From contig CAYQVW010000001.1 in assembly GCA_964421245.1 (NCBI GenBank), positions 186,001 through 250,000 on the forward strand: a stretch of DNA of 64,000 nt, read 5' to 3'. Shown one piece after another: positions 7,878-15,201 of the stretch (positions within the stretch are counted from its first letter, which is position 1; each line of letters starts with the position of its first letter). Source of the stretch: CAYQVW01 sp964421245 (GTDB lineage Bacteria > Margulisbacteria > WOR-1 > XYC2-FULL-46-14). The notes beneath the pieces were generated by a model. It saw nothing but the letters and a program-made list of their open reading frames with translations. It made no database searches and was not told the DNA's origin. Both the position numbers and the translations under genes were made by a program.

Positions 7878-10800
7878 ATGCCTAATAATATTCAAGTAGA
7901 TAATAAATATCTAGAAAGCATATATAAAAAATATGGTGAAAATAATCCTTATGGGGTTACTAAGTCATCTGGCTATATTGAAAATACTGATGGAAATAAT
8001 TCTAATGTAAACAAAATTAGTGGAGATAGCTTTACCCTCAGGGGACCAAAGAGTAATTCAAACCTAGATGTTTTAGAATATGCAGAAGACTCAATTTATA
8101 ACTTAATGAATGGACTTAATCCAGAAGATTGCTATGTTAAAAACAAAGATGGTTACTATGAATTAAAAGAAGATGTTTTGCAGTTTATTATGAGCAGAAT
8201 TAAATCGTTAAATACAATTCAGGTTTTTATTGCAATGGGTTCAAAGGGCAATGCAATCGAGATGATCTACGAAACCATGAGTGGGGATTATAAGGACGCA
8301 GAAGAGCGAGCTAGAAAGGTTCCAGAATTTTTAGATCTAGTTCTAAAGAACAATAAAAGTATTTCTGGATCAATTAATAATTTTGTTTCAGAAATATTCC
8401 AAAAGGTTTTAGAAGACAACCAGAATGTTTTTACAGACAGAAAAAATGCAGCAGAGGATGAGGCAGAAGAGTGGCATGACTATCTTCCATTTTGTGATGA
8501 TGAAGAATGGTTGGTAGAGGAAATGCGTAATGAGACTCTAAAATTTTATAATGCAATGCGCAAGAGCTTGCTCTCTATGAAAAAGGTTTTTAACCAAGTC
8601 ACTATTTCTGGAATTGATCCAACCGCAGTTGAAAAACAAAACAAAATTGCAGAAGAAGCAATAAGTAAAATAAAGCCACCCGATATTAAGGTTGTTGAGG
8701 AAGATGATGTGGAGGGAGGAGCGTCCCTTGGAACGACAATAGGAATCCTAGTTGAGGGTATTCCGGGTCTTGGTGCAGCATTGGGAGCCCTAATTGGAGG
8801 ACTTACTGGAACTAAGCAGAGGCTTAGTACTGATCAATTGATCGACATTAATGTCTTTAAAAAAGAACTTTCCGATATGAAGAGCCGTTTTAATGCTCCA
8901 ATTAATGCTCAAAGAAATCAATTGGCAAGTAGCAAGGGGAGACAGGAAGCACGTAATCTTGTATTTGAGACTATGTCAAAAATTGAGACCGGTAGTACCA
9001 AAATGCGTGCAGTTGAACAGGTCTTTGAAGAAGAGGCTTCACAAAAAACACAATCACTTGATCGTATGATAAATGCTGCGATTATCACTGCTAAATTACA
9101 GAACCAAGCAGTTAAATTAAATAGAAAACTTGAAAAGATGAGAACCCTTGAAGCTAAGCTAACCTGGTTTTTAAAGAGTTTTGCTACAGTTGCGGCAGTT
9201 GTTGTTGCAATTGTTGGTCTTGCTTTGAGTTGGACCGGTGTTGGTTTAGCTATTGCGGTTGCTGCAATTGGAACGCTGGCTGCTCTCTCTGCACTAGCCA
9301 ATGCCTATCTTACAGCAGATGATGAATACTCGGACGATGTTTCTAAAGACGGACACGAAGAGACAGCTTATGCCGAAGGACAGACTATTGATGAGGCTCT
9401 AAATAGAGCTCAAAATGCAATGGGTTCTATAAATCGTTCGTATATTGAGGATTCTTCTGACGGAAAGAAGAGAATAAATGATGATCGAATTGCGACGAAA
9501 GCGGCTGAATTAGCCTCGGCGCAAGCAGGTCTTAGGATTATTAGTCAATCAAAAAATACCGCTTTTTCTATAACCGGAGCAGTTTTCTCTGCAATGTCTG
9601 GAATAAAATCAATTGCTTCTGTTTCGCCACTTTACAATGCAGTTTATCAGACCCAAATGCAAGACCAGACTTCAATTTTTAATCGTTTAGTTTCTAGCTT
9701 AAAAGAGTATGAGACTGCACGTAATATGGAAATAGCACAATCAAAAGCCTTAACCGATGCCTGGATAAGTACTGCAATTACAATTGGTATTTCTTGGGCT
9801 TGTGCCGGTATCGGAGCTGGGATTGGAACAGCGATTGGTACTTTGGCTTCAACCCTGTTTAGTGTCGGATATGGCTTAGGTCAAGCGGCTGGACAAATAA
9901 TTGGAGAGATAGGATCAAGTACCGGTTGGTGGGGTGCAGAATGGAGTGATTCTTCTCTGGATAAAGAATATGACAATGTTGATACCGACAAATTTAATAT
10001 GCCGGACAATGTGCCGGAGACTGGACTTGAGGCCAGTATTGATTATGTTGAAGCTCAGATCTATTCGGAATTATTTAAAGAAGGAACTATGGATACTGGG
10101 GATGGGTTCATGGGAGTCAATAATAAGAAAATTATGGAATTGCAAAAGAGAATGGCTCAAATTGCTAATGTTAAAGCAATCTTTACTCTAACTAATAAAC
10201 TTAGACAAACTTTATCTAATTCCGTTGTTGCTACTATGGGGGGAGTTGTTGTTTCAGCAGAACAGAATTCTCTACAAACTGTTCAGGCTCAGTATAATGC
10301 TGCAATGCAAAACTTAGATCACCTGCAAAAGATTAATAACAAAAAAACTGAAATGAATAATGCTTCTCGCAGTGCAGAGAAAACGATAAGTGAAGCTGCA
10401 ATAAGGGGTGCGGTTCAGGTTGGAGTATCTGTTGTAGGTGGTGCCTTAAGTGCTTTGACAGCCCTAAGTGCTGTTGCTTCTATTGCCAATGCCTTGATGG
10501 GTTTTATAAATATTGGGACCGACATGGCAATTGCTCTGGATAATTCGCAAGAAGGTTATGGTGATATTAACTTAGAAGATAAAGAAGAAGCGATGAATGA
10601 AGAGGCTAGACGAGACAATGAAAAAGTTGAAGCCGCCTTACTCGAAAAAGCGAGACAAGAACAAACACGCAATAGTAAATTCAACAAGGGAATAATAACC
10701 GATTTAGGATCTGGGAAAATAGGGGTAAACAGTGGATATTTATCTGCTGCCAATCAGCGGATCAGGAATCTTGCTCGGGTTCAAAGAGCTATTGCCGAGA

Positions 10801-12956
10801 TGCTTGAAAAGCAACAAGAGACAAAAAACATGGTTGTCCGTGCAATGGGTGGAATTGCGGTTAGCAATGCAATGACCTTAAGGACTTCAGTAAATAATGT
10901 TGTCTGGGCAATGCTTAAGGCAACTCAGAGTTCATTTAGTAACTTGAACGTATATGTTCAACGGCATAATCAAATTGCAAATTATGAACGTCAGTTTTAT
11001 CAAGCACTAGCACGAGGGGTCTTTGATGCTGTAATTGCTTTTTATTCTGTAAAACAAGCAAGCAATCAGCACAAATCTGAGTCGGTAAGGCACAAAATGG
11101 GTATGAGTAGAACAAGTAAGCAAAAACTACAAGATAAAACTGCTGTTGATAGAACTACGTTGGAGACAAAGGAGAGAGATGCAATTGAGTTTAGAAGAAA
11201 GATGTTCCCAGTTAAACTTGCAACTCAGGTTGTTAAGGAATGGTTGAGTGTAATTGCCGGTGCTATTTATGATAATACCTCAACTGGTTATACGGAGAGA
11301 GAAGAGGCTCAAGAACAGGTTAACCAAACCAAGGCAGCTTTAAGAGGAGACAAAGGTGCTCGTGGTATGGCAGCGATGGACCATATGAAGTCAGATAGCG
11401 TTGCCTCGCAGTTTGAAATGGGAGAGATTTATCTTGATCAGGAAGCCCGTCGTGCCGGATCCCGTTTAAAGAGAGCTTTGGCAAGGAATATTGAGAATCT
11501 TCCTAAGTCCGCTTTAGATAAGGTAAAGATGGCATTATCTACCTATAAAGAGACAACCCAAGCTGCTCGTTTGAATGAAGTTTCGACGAAAAAAGAAGAT
11601 GAGATTGATAAAACTTTAGCTCAAATACAAGATATTCGCCGAAAAGAAGAGCATAAAATGGTATTTGGTGCCCAGAACCTAGCACAAACAGAGAAGGCTC
11701 ATGAGACTTTGAAAAGGAGTCTTGAACAATCTGGTAAACCGTCCTCAAAAATATTAATGGAATTAGCTGATTACCTTGAAAAATCAATTGATATGATGCC
11801 AAAAAGGCGTGAGGCAGCTAAAAACATGAAGCCATTGATTAAAAAGTTGAAAAAACAGGCTAAAGAATTAAGAAAGATAAGAAACAAGCAGATTAAATTG
11901 AAACAAAAGAAAAAAGAAGATCTTATAACTACGTTGGTTCCAAAAAACAAACTACAAAAAGATCCTTTACAAGGTTTTATCCCGGCTAAAGAAATTGATC
12001 AAAAGCTTACTTCATTGCAGGAGAAATACTCAGAGTTAAAAGAATTTGAGACAAAATTAAGGGGAAGGGCTCCGGCCCAGCTTGATCCAAGCCAAGTTCA
12101 GAAGCTTCAAAGAATGCTTCAGGGTGCTCAGGCGCTAAGCTCTAAGATCCATGCTGCCATGAATGTTCCTCAGGCTCAAATAGAGGCGGCTGAGGCCTCT
12201 GTAAAGGCAGAAACTGCTATGGCTGTTCAAAAACAGATTGATAATGTGCTAGATCAGCTTGCAAAAGATAAGGGAAAAGAGCTTGATAAGATGAAGCCCG
12301 ATGAATTGCAATCCTTATATGAAGATCTTTATAAGAAAGTTTTTATTCCAGCAAGAGAGACTAGGCAGGCAACACTTCGACTTCGTAATATGGTTTTAGC
12401 TCGAAAACGAGGTAAGGTTTTAGAACCAGAACAACTTAAAGATATAACAAAGTTTGTTGATCTTTTAATAGGAAAAACAAAAGATGAATATCATAAAACA
12501 GTATTGCGCAAGCTTAAATATATTCTTTTAAAATCTGAGCTGACTCCTGATGAAAAACAGTCATTGCATTCATCCTTGAATATATTGGAGCAGGTTACTG
12601 CCGAAACAATGCAGAAGATTATGGGTTTTAATAGGCTAGTTGGACAGTTAAATAGGTTGCACAAAGAAAAAACAGCGGTTAGAAGAGCAGATGGCAAAAA
12701 GACTGAAGGGAAAGATCTTGAACAGTATAGTGAAAAGAAGATTTCTGCACCGGTTGTAGTTGCAACGAAGGCGGAAAGGCGAGAAGGGACAGCTCGCGAG
12801 CTGTCCGTACAGGCTGATGTTCCAGTTGAAACTCTTCGAGATAGATCTGGAACGCTTTTAGCAAAATTAGAATCGAAAATAGATCGTATAAAGAGTTCGA
12901 GAAGACAGCTTAAAGTCAGTTCTAGATTAGCGGAGGAAGCATATGCTGCCGGATAA
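7878..12956 (+). CDS. Giant helical repeat protein with glycine-zipper hydrophobic segments
   Basis: A 1692-residue protein, not recognised. Residues 1-270 are polar and acidic. A Gly/Ala-rich hydrophobic segment at about 284-313 is followed by about four diverged modules starting near residues 328, 538, 748 and 952. Each has long amphipathic helices and most end in a hydrophobic Ala/Gly segment (about 434-476, 628-685, 841-890; weak near 1043-1056). Modules 3 and 4 align well by eye: VVATMGGVVVSAEQNSLQTV against VVRAMGGIAVSNAMTLRTSV. Residues from about 1140 on are charged coiled coil, with a palindrome-encoded EGTARELSV at 1636-1644. There is no signal peptide. The coiled-coil plus hydrophobic pattern recalls type III translocators or pore-forming structural proteins, but that is only resemblance. 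GGGAG precedes the ATG. Confidence 0.8.
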   Translation: MPNNIQVDNKYLESIYKKYGENNPYGVTKSSGYIENTDGNNSNVNKISGDSFTLRGPKSNSNLDVLEYAEDSIYNLMNGLNPEDCYVKNKDGYYELKEDVLQFIMSRIKSLNTIQVFIAMGSKGNAIEMIYETMSGDYKDAEERARKVPEFLDLVLKNNKSISGSINNFVSEIFQKVLEDNQNVFTDRKNAAEDEAEEWHDYLPFCDDEEWLVEEMRNETLKFYNAMRKSLLSMKKVFNQVTISGIDPTAVEKQNKIAEEAISKIKPPDIKVVEEDDVEGGASLGTTIGILVEGIPGLGAALGALIGGLTGTKQRLSTDQLIDINVFKKELSDMKSRFNAPINAQRNQLASSKGRQEARNLVFETMSKIETGSTKMRAVEQVFEEEASQKTQSLDRMINAAIITAKLQNQAVKLNRKLEKMRTLEAKLTWFLKSFATVAAVVVAIVGLALSWTGVGLAIAVAAIGTLAALSALANAYLTADDEYSDDVSKDGHEETAYAEGQTIDEALNRAQNAMGSINRSYIEDSSDGKKRINDDRIATKAAELASAQAGLRIISQSKNTAFSITGAVFSAMSGIKSIASVSPLYNAVYQTQMQDQTSIFNRLVSSLKEYETARNMEIAQSKALTDAWISTAITIGISWACAGIGAGIGTAIGTLASTLFSVGYGLGQAAGQIIGEIGSSTGWWGAEWSDSSLDKEYDNVDTDKFNMPDNVPETGLEASIDYVEAQIYSELFKEGTMDTGDGFMGVNNKKIMELQKRMAQIANVKAIFTLTNKLRQTLSNSVVATMGGVVVSAEQNSLQTVQAQYNAAMQNLDHLQKINNKKTEMNNASRSAEKTISEAAIRGAVQVGVSVVGGALSALTALSAVASIANALMGFINIGTDMAIALDNSQEGYGDINLEDKEEAMNEEARRDNEKVEAALLEKARQEQTRNSKFNKGIITDLGSGKIGVNSGYLSAANQRIRNLARVQRAIAEMLEKQQETKNMVVRAMGGIAVSNAMTLRTSVNNVVWAMLKATQSSFSNLNVYVQRHNQIANYERQFYQALARGVFDAVIAFYSVKQASNQHKSESVRHKMGMSRTSKQKLQDKTAVDRTTLETKERDAIEFRRKMFPVKLATQVVKEWLSVIAGAIYDNTSTGYTEREEAQEQVNQTKAALRGDKGARGMAAMDHMKSDSVASQFEMGEIYLDQEARRAGSRLKRALARNIENLPKSALDKVKMALSTYKETTQAARLNEVSTKKEDEIDKTLAQIQDIRRKEEHKMVFGAQNLAQTEKAHETLKRSLEQSGKPSSKILMELADYLEKSIDMMPKRREAAKNMKPLIKKLKKQAKELRKIRNKQIKLKQKKKEDLITTLVPKNKLQKDPLQGFIPAKEIDQKLTSLQEKYSELKEFETKLRGRAPAQLDPSQVQKLQRMLQGAQALSSKIHAAMNVPQAQIEAAEASVKAETAMAVQKQIDNVLDQLAKDKGKELDKMKPDELQSLYEDLYKKVFIPARETRQATLRLRNMVLARKRGKVLEPEQLKDITKFVDLLIGKTKDEYHKTVLRKLKYILLKSELTPDEKQSLHSSLNILEQVTAETMQKIMGFNRLVGQLNRLHKEKTAVRRADGKKTEGKDLEQYSEKKISAPVVVATKAERREGTARELSVQADVPVETLRDRSGTLLAKLESKIDRIKSSRRQLKVSSRLAEEAYAAG
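12782..12810. repeat. Palindromic repeat in frame (EGTARELSV), copy 1
   Basis: The core 12787-12806 is a perfect 20-base palindrome, GGACAGCTCG and its inverse. The surrounding 29 bases are identical to 13245-13273 in the next gene. It is translated in frame near the C-terminus of the giant protein. Confidence 0.85.
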
Positions 12957-13557
12957 ATTTAATAACTTAAAAGACGCGATTTCTTTTCTTGATGAAGAAT
13001 CAAGAATCGTCCTGCTTGATTTTGATAACAAAAAAGTAGAAGTAAGAAACCTTTTATCTGGCTGCCATAAATACAAAAAAGAAAATCCAGATGTTGCAAA
13101 ACAGATGAGGACTCTGGCTAATGATAAAATTGACGAACTAGAATCGATTGATTCTAAATTAGATCAAATTTGCAAAAAGCAGGAAGAATTGAGAAAGAAA
13201 TTGATGTTGGTTTTTAAGAAAGAAGAGAAGAAGGAAGAAAATAAAGAAGGGACAGCTCGCGAGCTGTCCGTACGAAAAGTAATAAAAGCAGAGAAAAAAG
13301 AAATAAAAATCGAAGATAAAATAGAAGAAAAACCGGTTTTACAGGTTAAGAAAGTAAAGAAAAAATCGACTCCTAAGAGAGAACCTGAGGCTAAAAGCCT
13401 CGGTTCCAAAATACCGAAGCCAAAAGCAGAGAAAAAGAAGGAACCGCGAGTTTCACTCGCAGGTTCCAGTTCTTATCACGATCAAGCCAGCCAAGCTGCA
13501 AAAGCACAGAAAAAATTGGCAAGTTTATCCCTCGGTAAATCCTACGGAAATGCCTAA
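12943..13557 (+). CDS. Charged helical protein carrying three in-frame palindromic inserts
   Basis: A 204-residue protein, unrecognised. Residues 1-95 are helical, probably coiled coil. The rest is Lys/Glu/Pro-rich and looks disordered, interrupted by three palindrome-encoded peptides: EGTARELSV (102-110), EPEAKSLGS (147-155) and EPRVSLAGS (167-175). About 80 of its roughly 600 coding bases are therefore repeat DNA. It starts inside the end of the giant gene (14-base overlap) with its own GGAGG, so the two products are likely made together. The low-complexity tail evidently tolerates insertions. Confidence 0.72.
   Translation: MLPDKFNNLKDAISFLDEESRIVLLDFDNKKVEVRNLLSGCHKYKKENPDVAKQMRTLANDKIDELESIDSKLDQICKKQEELRKKLMLVFKKEEKKEENKEGTARELSVRKVIKAEKKEIKIEDKIEEKPVLQVKKVKKKSTPKREPEAKSLGSKIPKPKAEKKKEPRVSLAGSSSYHDQASQAAKAQKKLASLSLGKSYGNA
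13245..13273. repeat. Palindromic repeat in frame (EGTARELSV), copy 2
   Basis: 29 bases identical to 12782-12810; perfect palindrome core at 13250-13269. It is read in the same frame in both genes. Confidence 0.85.
13381..13406 (-). repeat. REP-like hairpin element, copy A (inverse orientation)
   Basis: On the minus strand: GAACC, stem GAGGC, loop TTTTA, stem GCCTC, a single bulged A, GGTTC. It encodes EPEAKSLGS on the plus strand. It forms an inverted pair with copy B, 34 bases downstream. Confidence 0.8.
13441..13466 (+). repeat. REP-like hairpin element, copy B
   Basis: GAACC, stem GCGAG, loop TTTCA, stem CTCGC, bulged A, GGTTC. It has the same 26-base layout as copy A on the opposite strand, with a different but fully complementary stem. 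It encodes EPRVSLAGS. Confidence 0.8.
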
Positions 13558-13563
13558 TTCCAT

Positions 13564-13591
13564 GCAAGTTTTATAGCCCCCAATACGATTA
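13564..13591 (+). promoter_or_regulatory. Sigma28-like promoter 3 of the unknown cluster
   Basis: GCAAGTTT, 12 bases, then TACGATTA. It lies in the 52-base gap between two cluster genes and about 18 bases before the ATG at 13610, with GGAGGG (13599-13604) as ribosome site. It would start the third transcription unit. Confidence 0.7.
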
Positions 13592-13609
13592 TATATGTGG
13601 AGGGCAACT

Positions 13610-13807
13610 ATGAGTTGTAGTGTAGGTAAATCAATACAGGGTTCAAAGCAGAGCGCCAAAAGCGTTTTGGATACACTTAATCTTATTTCTTCGCAACCAA
13701 AGAAGAATAATATTAAAACTCTTGGCCCGAAATCAGAACCAGTGAAAGTTGCCCAGATTCACAAACAATTAGGTGGGCTTGGAACAGTAGCAAATTCGAT
13801 TGCCTAA
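13610..13807 (+). CDS. Small hypothetical protein (65 aa)
   Basis: Unrecognised small basic protein with Ser, Gln, Lys and Gly prominent and no membrane helix. I start it at the ATG at 13610 (MSCSVGKS), which has GGAGGG five bases upstream; an ATG at 13595 would overlap that site. It is the first gene after the third sigma28-like promoter and would be abundantly expressed if that promoter is strong. Small first genes of this sort can be structural subunits or chaperones, but nothing in the sequence decides it. Confidence 0.62.
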   Translation: MSCSVGKSIQGSKQSAKSVLDTLNLISSQPKKNNIKTLGPKSEPVKVAQIHKQLGGLGTVANSIA

Positions 13808-13819
13808 GGAGAAATTAAG

Positions 13820-14047
13820 ATGGGATTAAGATCTGAATTAGCGGCAAAAGTAGGAGAACTTCTTACAAAACGTGGGAAGAAGCTTCCTGATAATCTTAAA
13901 GAACAGATTGCCGGTAAACCAGGACGACCTAGATTGGCGGCTAAAGAAAAAGTTGCTGTTTCAGCTGAAACAGCTAAAACAGCCAGAAAATTATTTAGGG
14001 AGTTGTCAGGTAAAGTAAGAGGGGGGAATGTTGAATGTACGGTATAA
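13820..14047 (+). CDS. Small basic protein with an AT-hook-like segment
   Basis: A 75-residue protein with no recognised family. It is strongly basic, probably two helices separated by GKPGRPRLAAKEK at about residues 32-44. The core PGRPR resembles an AT-hook, which in other proteins binds the minor groove of AT-rich DNA; a single hook is weak evidence. AGGAG lies 8 bases before the ATG and the 3' end overlaps the next gene by 13 bases. Confidence 0.62.
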   Translation: MGLRSELAAKVGELLTKRGKKLPDNLKEQIAGKPGRPRLAAKEKVAVSAETAKTARKLFRELSGKVRGGNVECTV

Positions 14048-14310
14048 ATGAAGTAAGTGGTTTGCAGCCAAAGGGAAAAGAGGCTCAACCAAAACTAAAT
14101 AATTTAAAGGTGACCTTTGTTGAGACAGTAAATCAGGCGATTAAGCTTGGACAGATTGTTGTCCCAACAAAGTCACAAACGACTGAGGTGGTTTTTGACA
14201 GAAAGAAGATGTGGAATGTGTCTGATGTTAAGTGGTCTGATGAAGAGGAGAGTTTAAATTCTTTTATAAAAAGAATTGAAAAAATATTAAAAAAAGGAGG
14301 TGAAAAATAA
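14035..14310 (+). CDS. Small hypothetical protein (91 aa)
   Basis: Unrecognised. It starts inside the preceding gene behind AGAGGGGGG and ends in AAAAAAGGAGG, which supplies the ribosome site for the next gene; the last A of its stop is the first base of the next ATG. There is no signal peptide or membrane helix. Residues 24-55 look like mixed strand, and the C-terminal 25 residues form a charged helix. Its position among co-translated small genes suggests a shared complex, which is inference. Confidence 0.62.
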   Translation: MYGINEVSGLQPKGKEAQPKLNNLKVTFVETVNQAIKLGQIVVPTKSQTTEVVFDRKKMWNVSDVKWSDEEESLNSFIKRIEKILKKGGEK

Positions 14311-14732
14311 TGCCAAATGCAACGCCGAACAATCCAATGCCGACCAAGGGAGCTTATGATAGCAACGTAGCCAATTTCCAGATTGCGGATGAGTTGTCTC
14401 ACGTGGGGTCTGGAATAAGATGGGTTACGATGGATAGTACCAAGAATGATGCAACCACAGTGTCTAATAGCTCTAATATGAGCAAAGCAGACCAGGATGC
14501 ATTTTCCCAAGCCGCAAAAAATGGAAAGGGTGCACAAGGTGGATCTGGTTTCTATTTTAAAGATCCAACCAGCGGAAAGGTACACAAAGCAGATACTATC
14601 ACCGGTACATACAGATTGCAGGAAATAACCCAGAGAGTTCAGAATATCGTTCAATCAAGTTTGAGCGGAGATAAGATACGGAAAACTCTAGAAGGAAAGG
14701 TGCAGAAACTGGAGCAATATACGATTAGGTAA
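14310..14732 (+). CDS. Hypothetical protein (140 aa)
   Basis: Unrecognised. The first 90 residues are rich in Asn, Ser, Thr, Gly and Asp and probably extended or disordered (MPNATPNNPMPT, then GKGAQGGSGFYF). The last 40 form a likely amphipathic helix (LQEITQRVQNIVQSSL). There is no signal peptide and no cysteine. A strong AAAGGAGG sits 8 bases before the ATG. A polar N-terminus with a helical C-terminus is common among substrates of non-Sec secretion systems, but that does not identify it. Confidence 0.62.
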   Translation: MPNATPNNPMPTKGAYDSNVANFQIADELSHVGSGIRWVTMDSTKNDATTVSNSSNMSKADQDAFSQAAKNGKGAQGGSGFYFKDPTSGKVHKADTITGTYRLQEITQRVQNIVQSSLSGDKIRKTLEGKVQKLEQYTIR

Positions 14733-14740
14733 GCAACCAA

Positions 14741-14767
14741 ATAAGAGGGCCAAAAGGCCCCTCTTAT
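14741..14767. promoter_or_regulatory. Intergenic hairpin, possible attenuator or mRNA stabiliser
   Basis: ATAAGAGGGCC, loop AAAA, GGCCCCTCTTAT: an 11-bp stem with one bulged C. No T-run follows, so it is not a standard intrinsic terminator; it may be a processing or partial-termination site separating 13610-14732 from the genes after it. Confidence 0.5.
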
Positions 14768-14804
14768 AATGCTTCTCAGTAGAGAAATATTATTGGAGAA
14801 AAAA

Positions 14805-14835
14805 GTCCTCCGAAGCAAAGAATGCGAAGGAGGAC
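14805..14835. repeat. Intergenic palindromic element before the 110-aa gene
   Basis: GTCCTCC and GGAGGAC (perfect 7-bp arms) with an inner GCA/TGC pair flanking a short loop. It lies directly upstream of the GGGAGG ribosome site (14836-14841) and is a further distinct palindrome family in this cluster. Confidence 0.6.
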
Positions 14836-14850
14836 GGGAGGAAAATAAAA

Positions 14851-15183
14851 ATGGGAGCAAATACAAATCCAGGAACCAAATTTGTACCGGCGGTTAATGC
14901 AATGGCCTCGGTGGGGGATAAGAGTAGGCTTAATTTTAAGTCTGTCGCGAAGAAAGTTTTTTGGGACACAATGGAAGAGCTTATGTCTGATTGGATCGAT
15001 CCGAAAAAAGATCTAAAGGTTCGCGGAGTAACTGTTAAAGCTGCAGATAAGTATGGAATTGCCGGTGTCTATCTCTTTAACCAAGCAATATCTGATGTAA
15101 ATAATGTGTTTGATGGTGCTAATACTTTGTTTAAGAACAAACTTTCATGGGTTAATAAATTGTCTCCGAGTACAAAATCTTAA
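14851..15183 (+). CDS. Hypothetical protein (110 aa)
   Basis: Unrecognised. No signal peptide, no cysteine. The N-terminal 30 residues are polar; residues 35-80 contain WDTMEELMSDWIDPKKDLKVRG and are mixed helix and strand; the remainder is helical with FNQAISDVNNVFDGANTLF. GGGAGG lies 9 bases before the ATG. It is preceded by two hairpins (14741 and 14805), so its expression may be set separately from the genes before it. The next gene is 18 bases downstream. Confidence 0.62.
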   Translation: MGANTNPGTKFVPAVNAMASVGDKSRLNFKSVAKKVFWDTMEELMSDWIDPKKDLKVRGVTVKAADKYGIAGVYLFNQAISDVNNVFDGANTLFKNKLSWVNKLSPSTKS

Positions 15184-15201
15184 TAAGGGTGATGAAATAA
15201 T

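Noticed and set aside
8918..9301. Minus-strand open frame opposite the giant gene
   Set aside because: It mirrors the Ala/Gly-rich coding strand, lacks a ribosome site, and the plus-strand frame is continuous through it.
14741..14767. Rho-independent terminator after the 140-residue gene
   Set aside because: The stem is good but no T-run follows.
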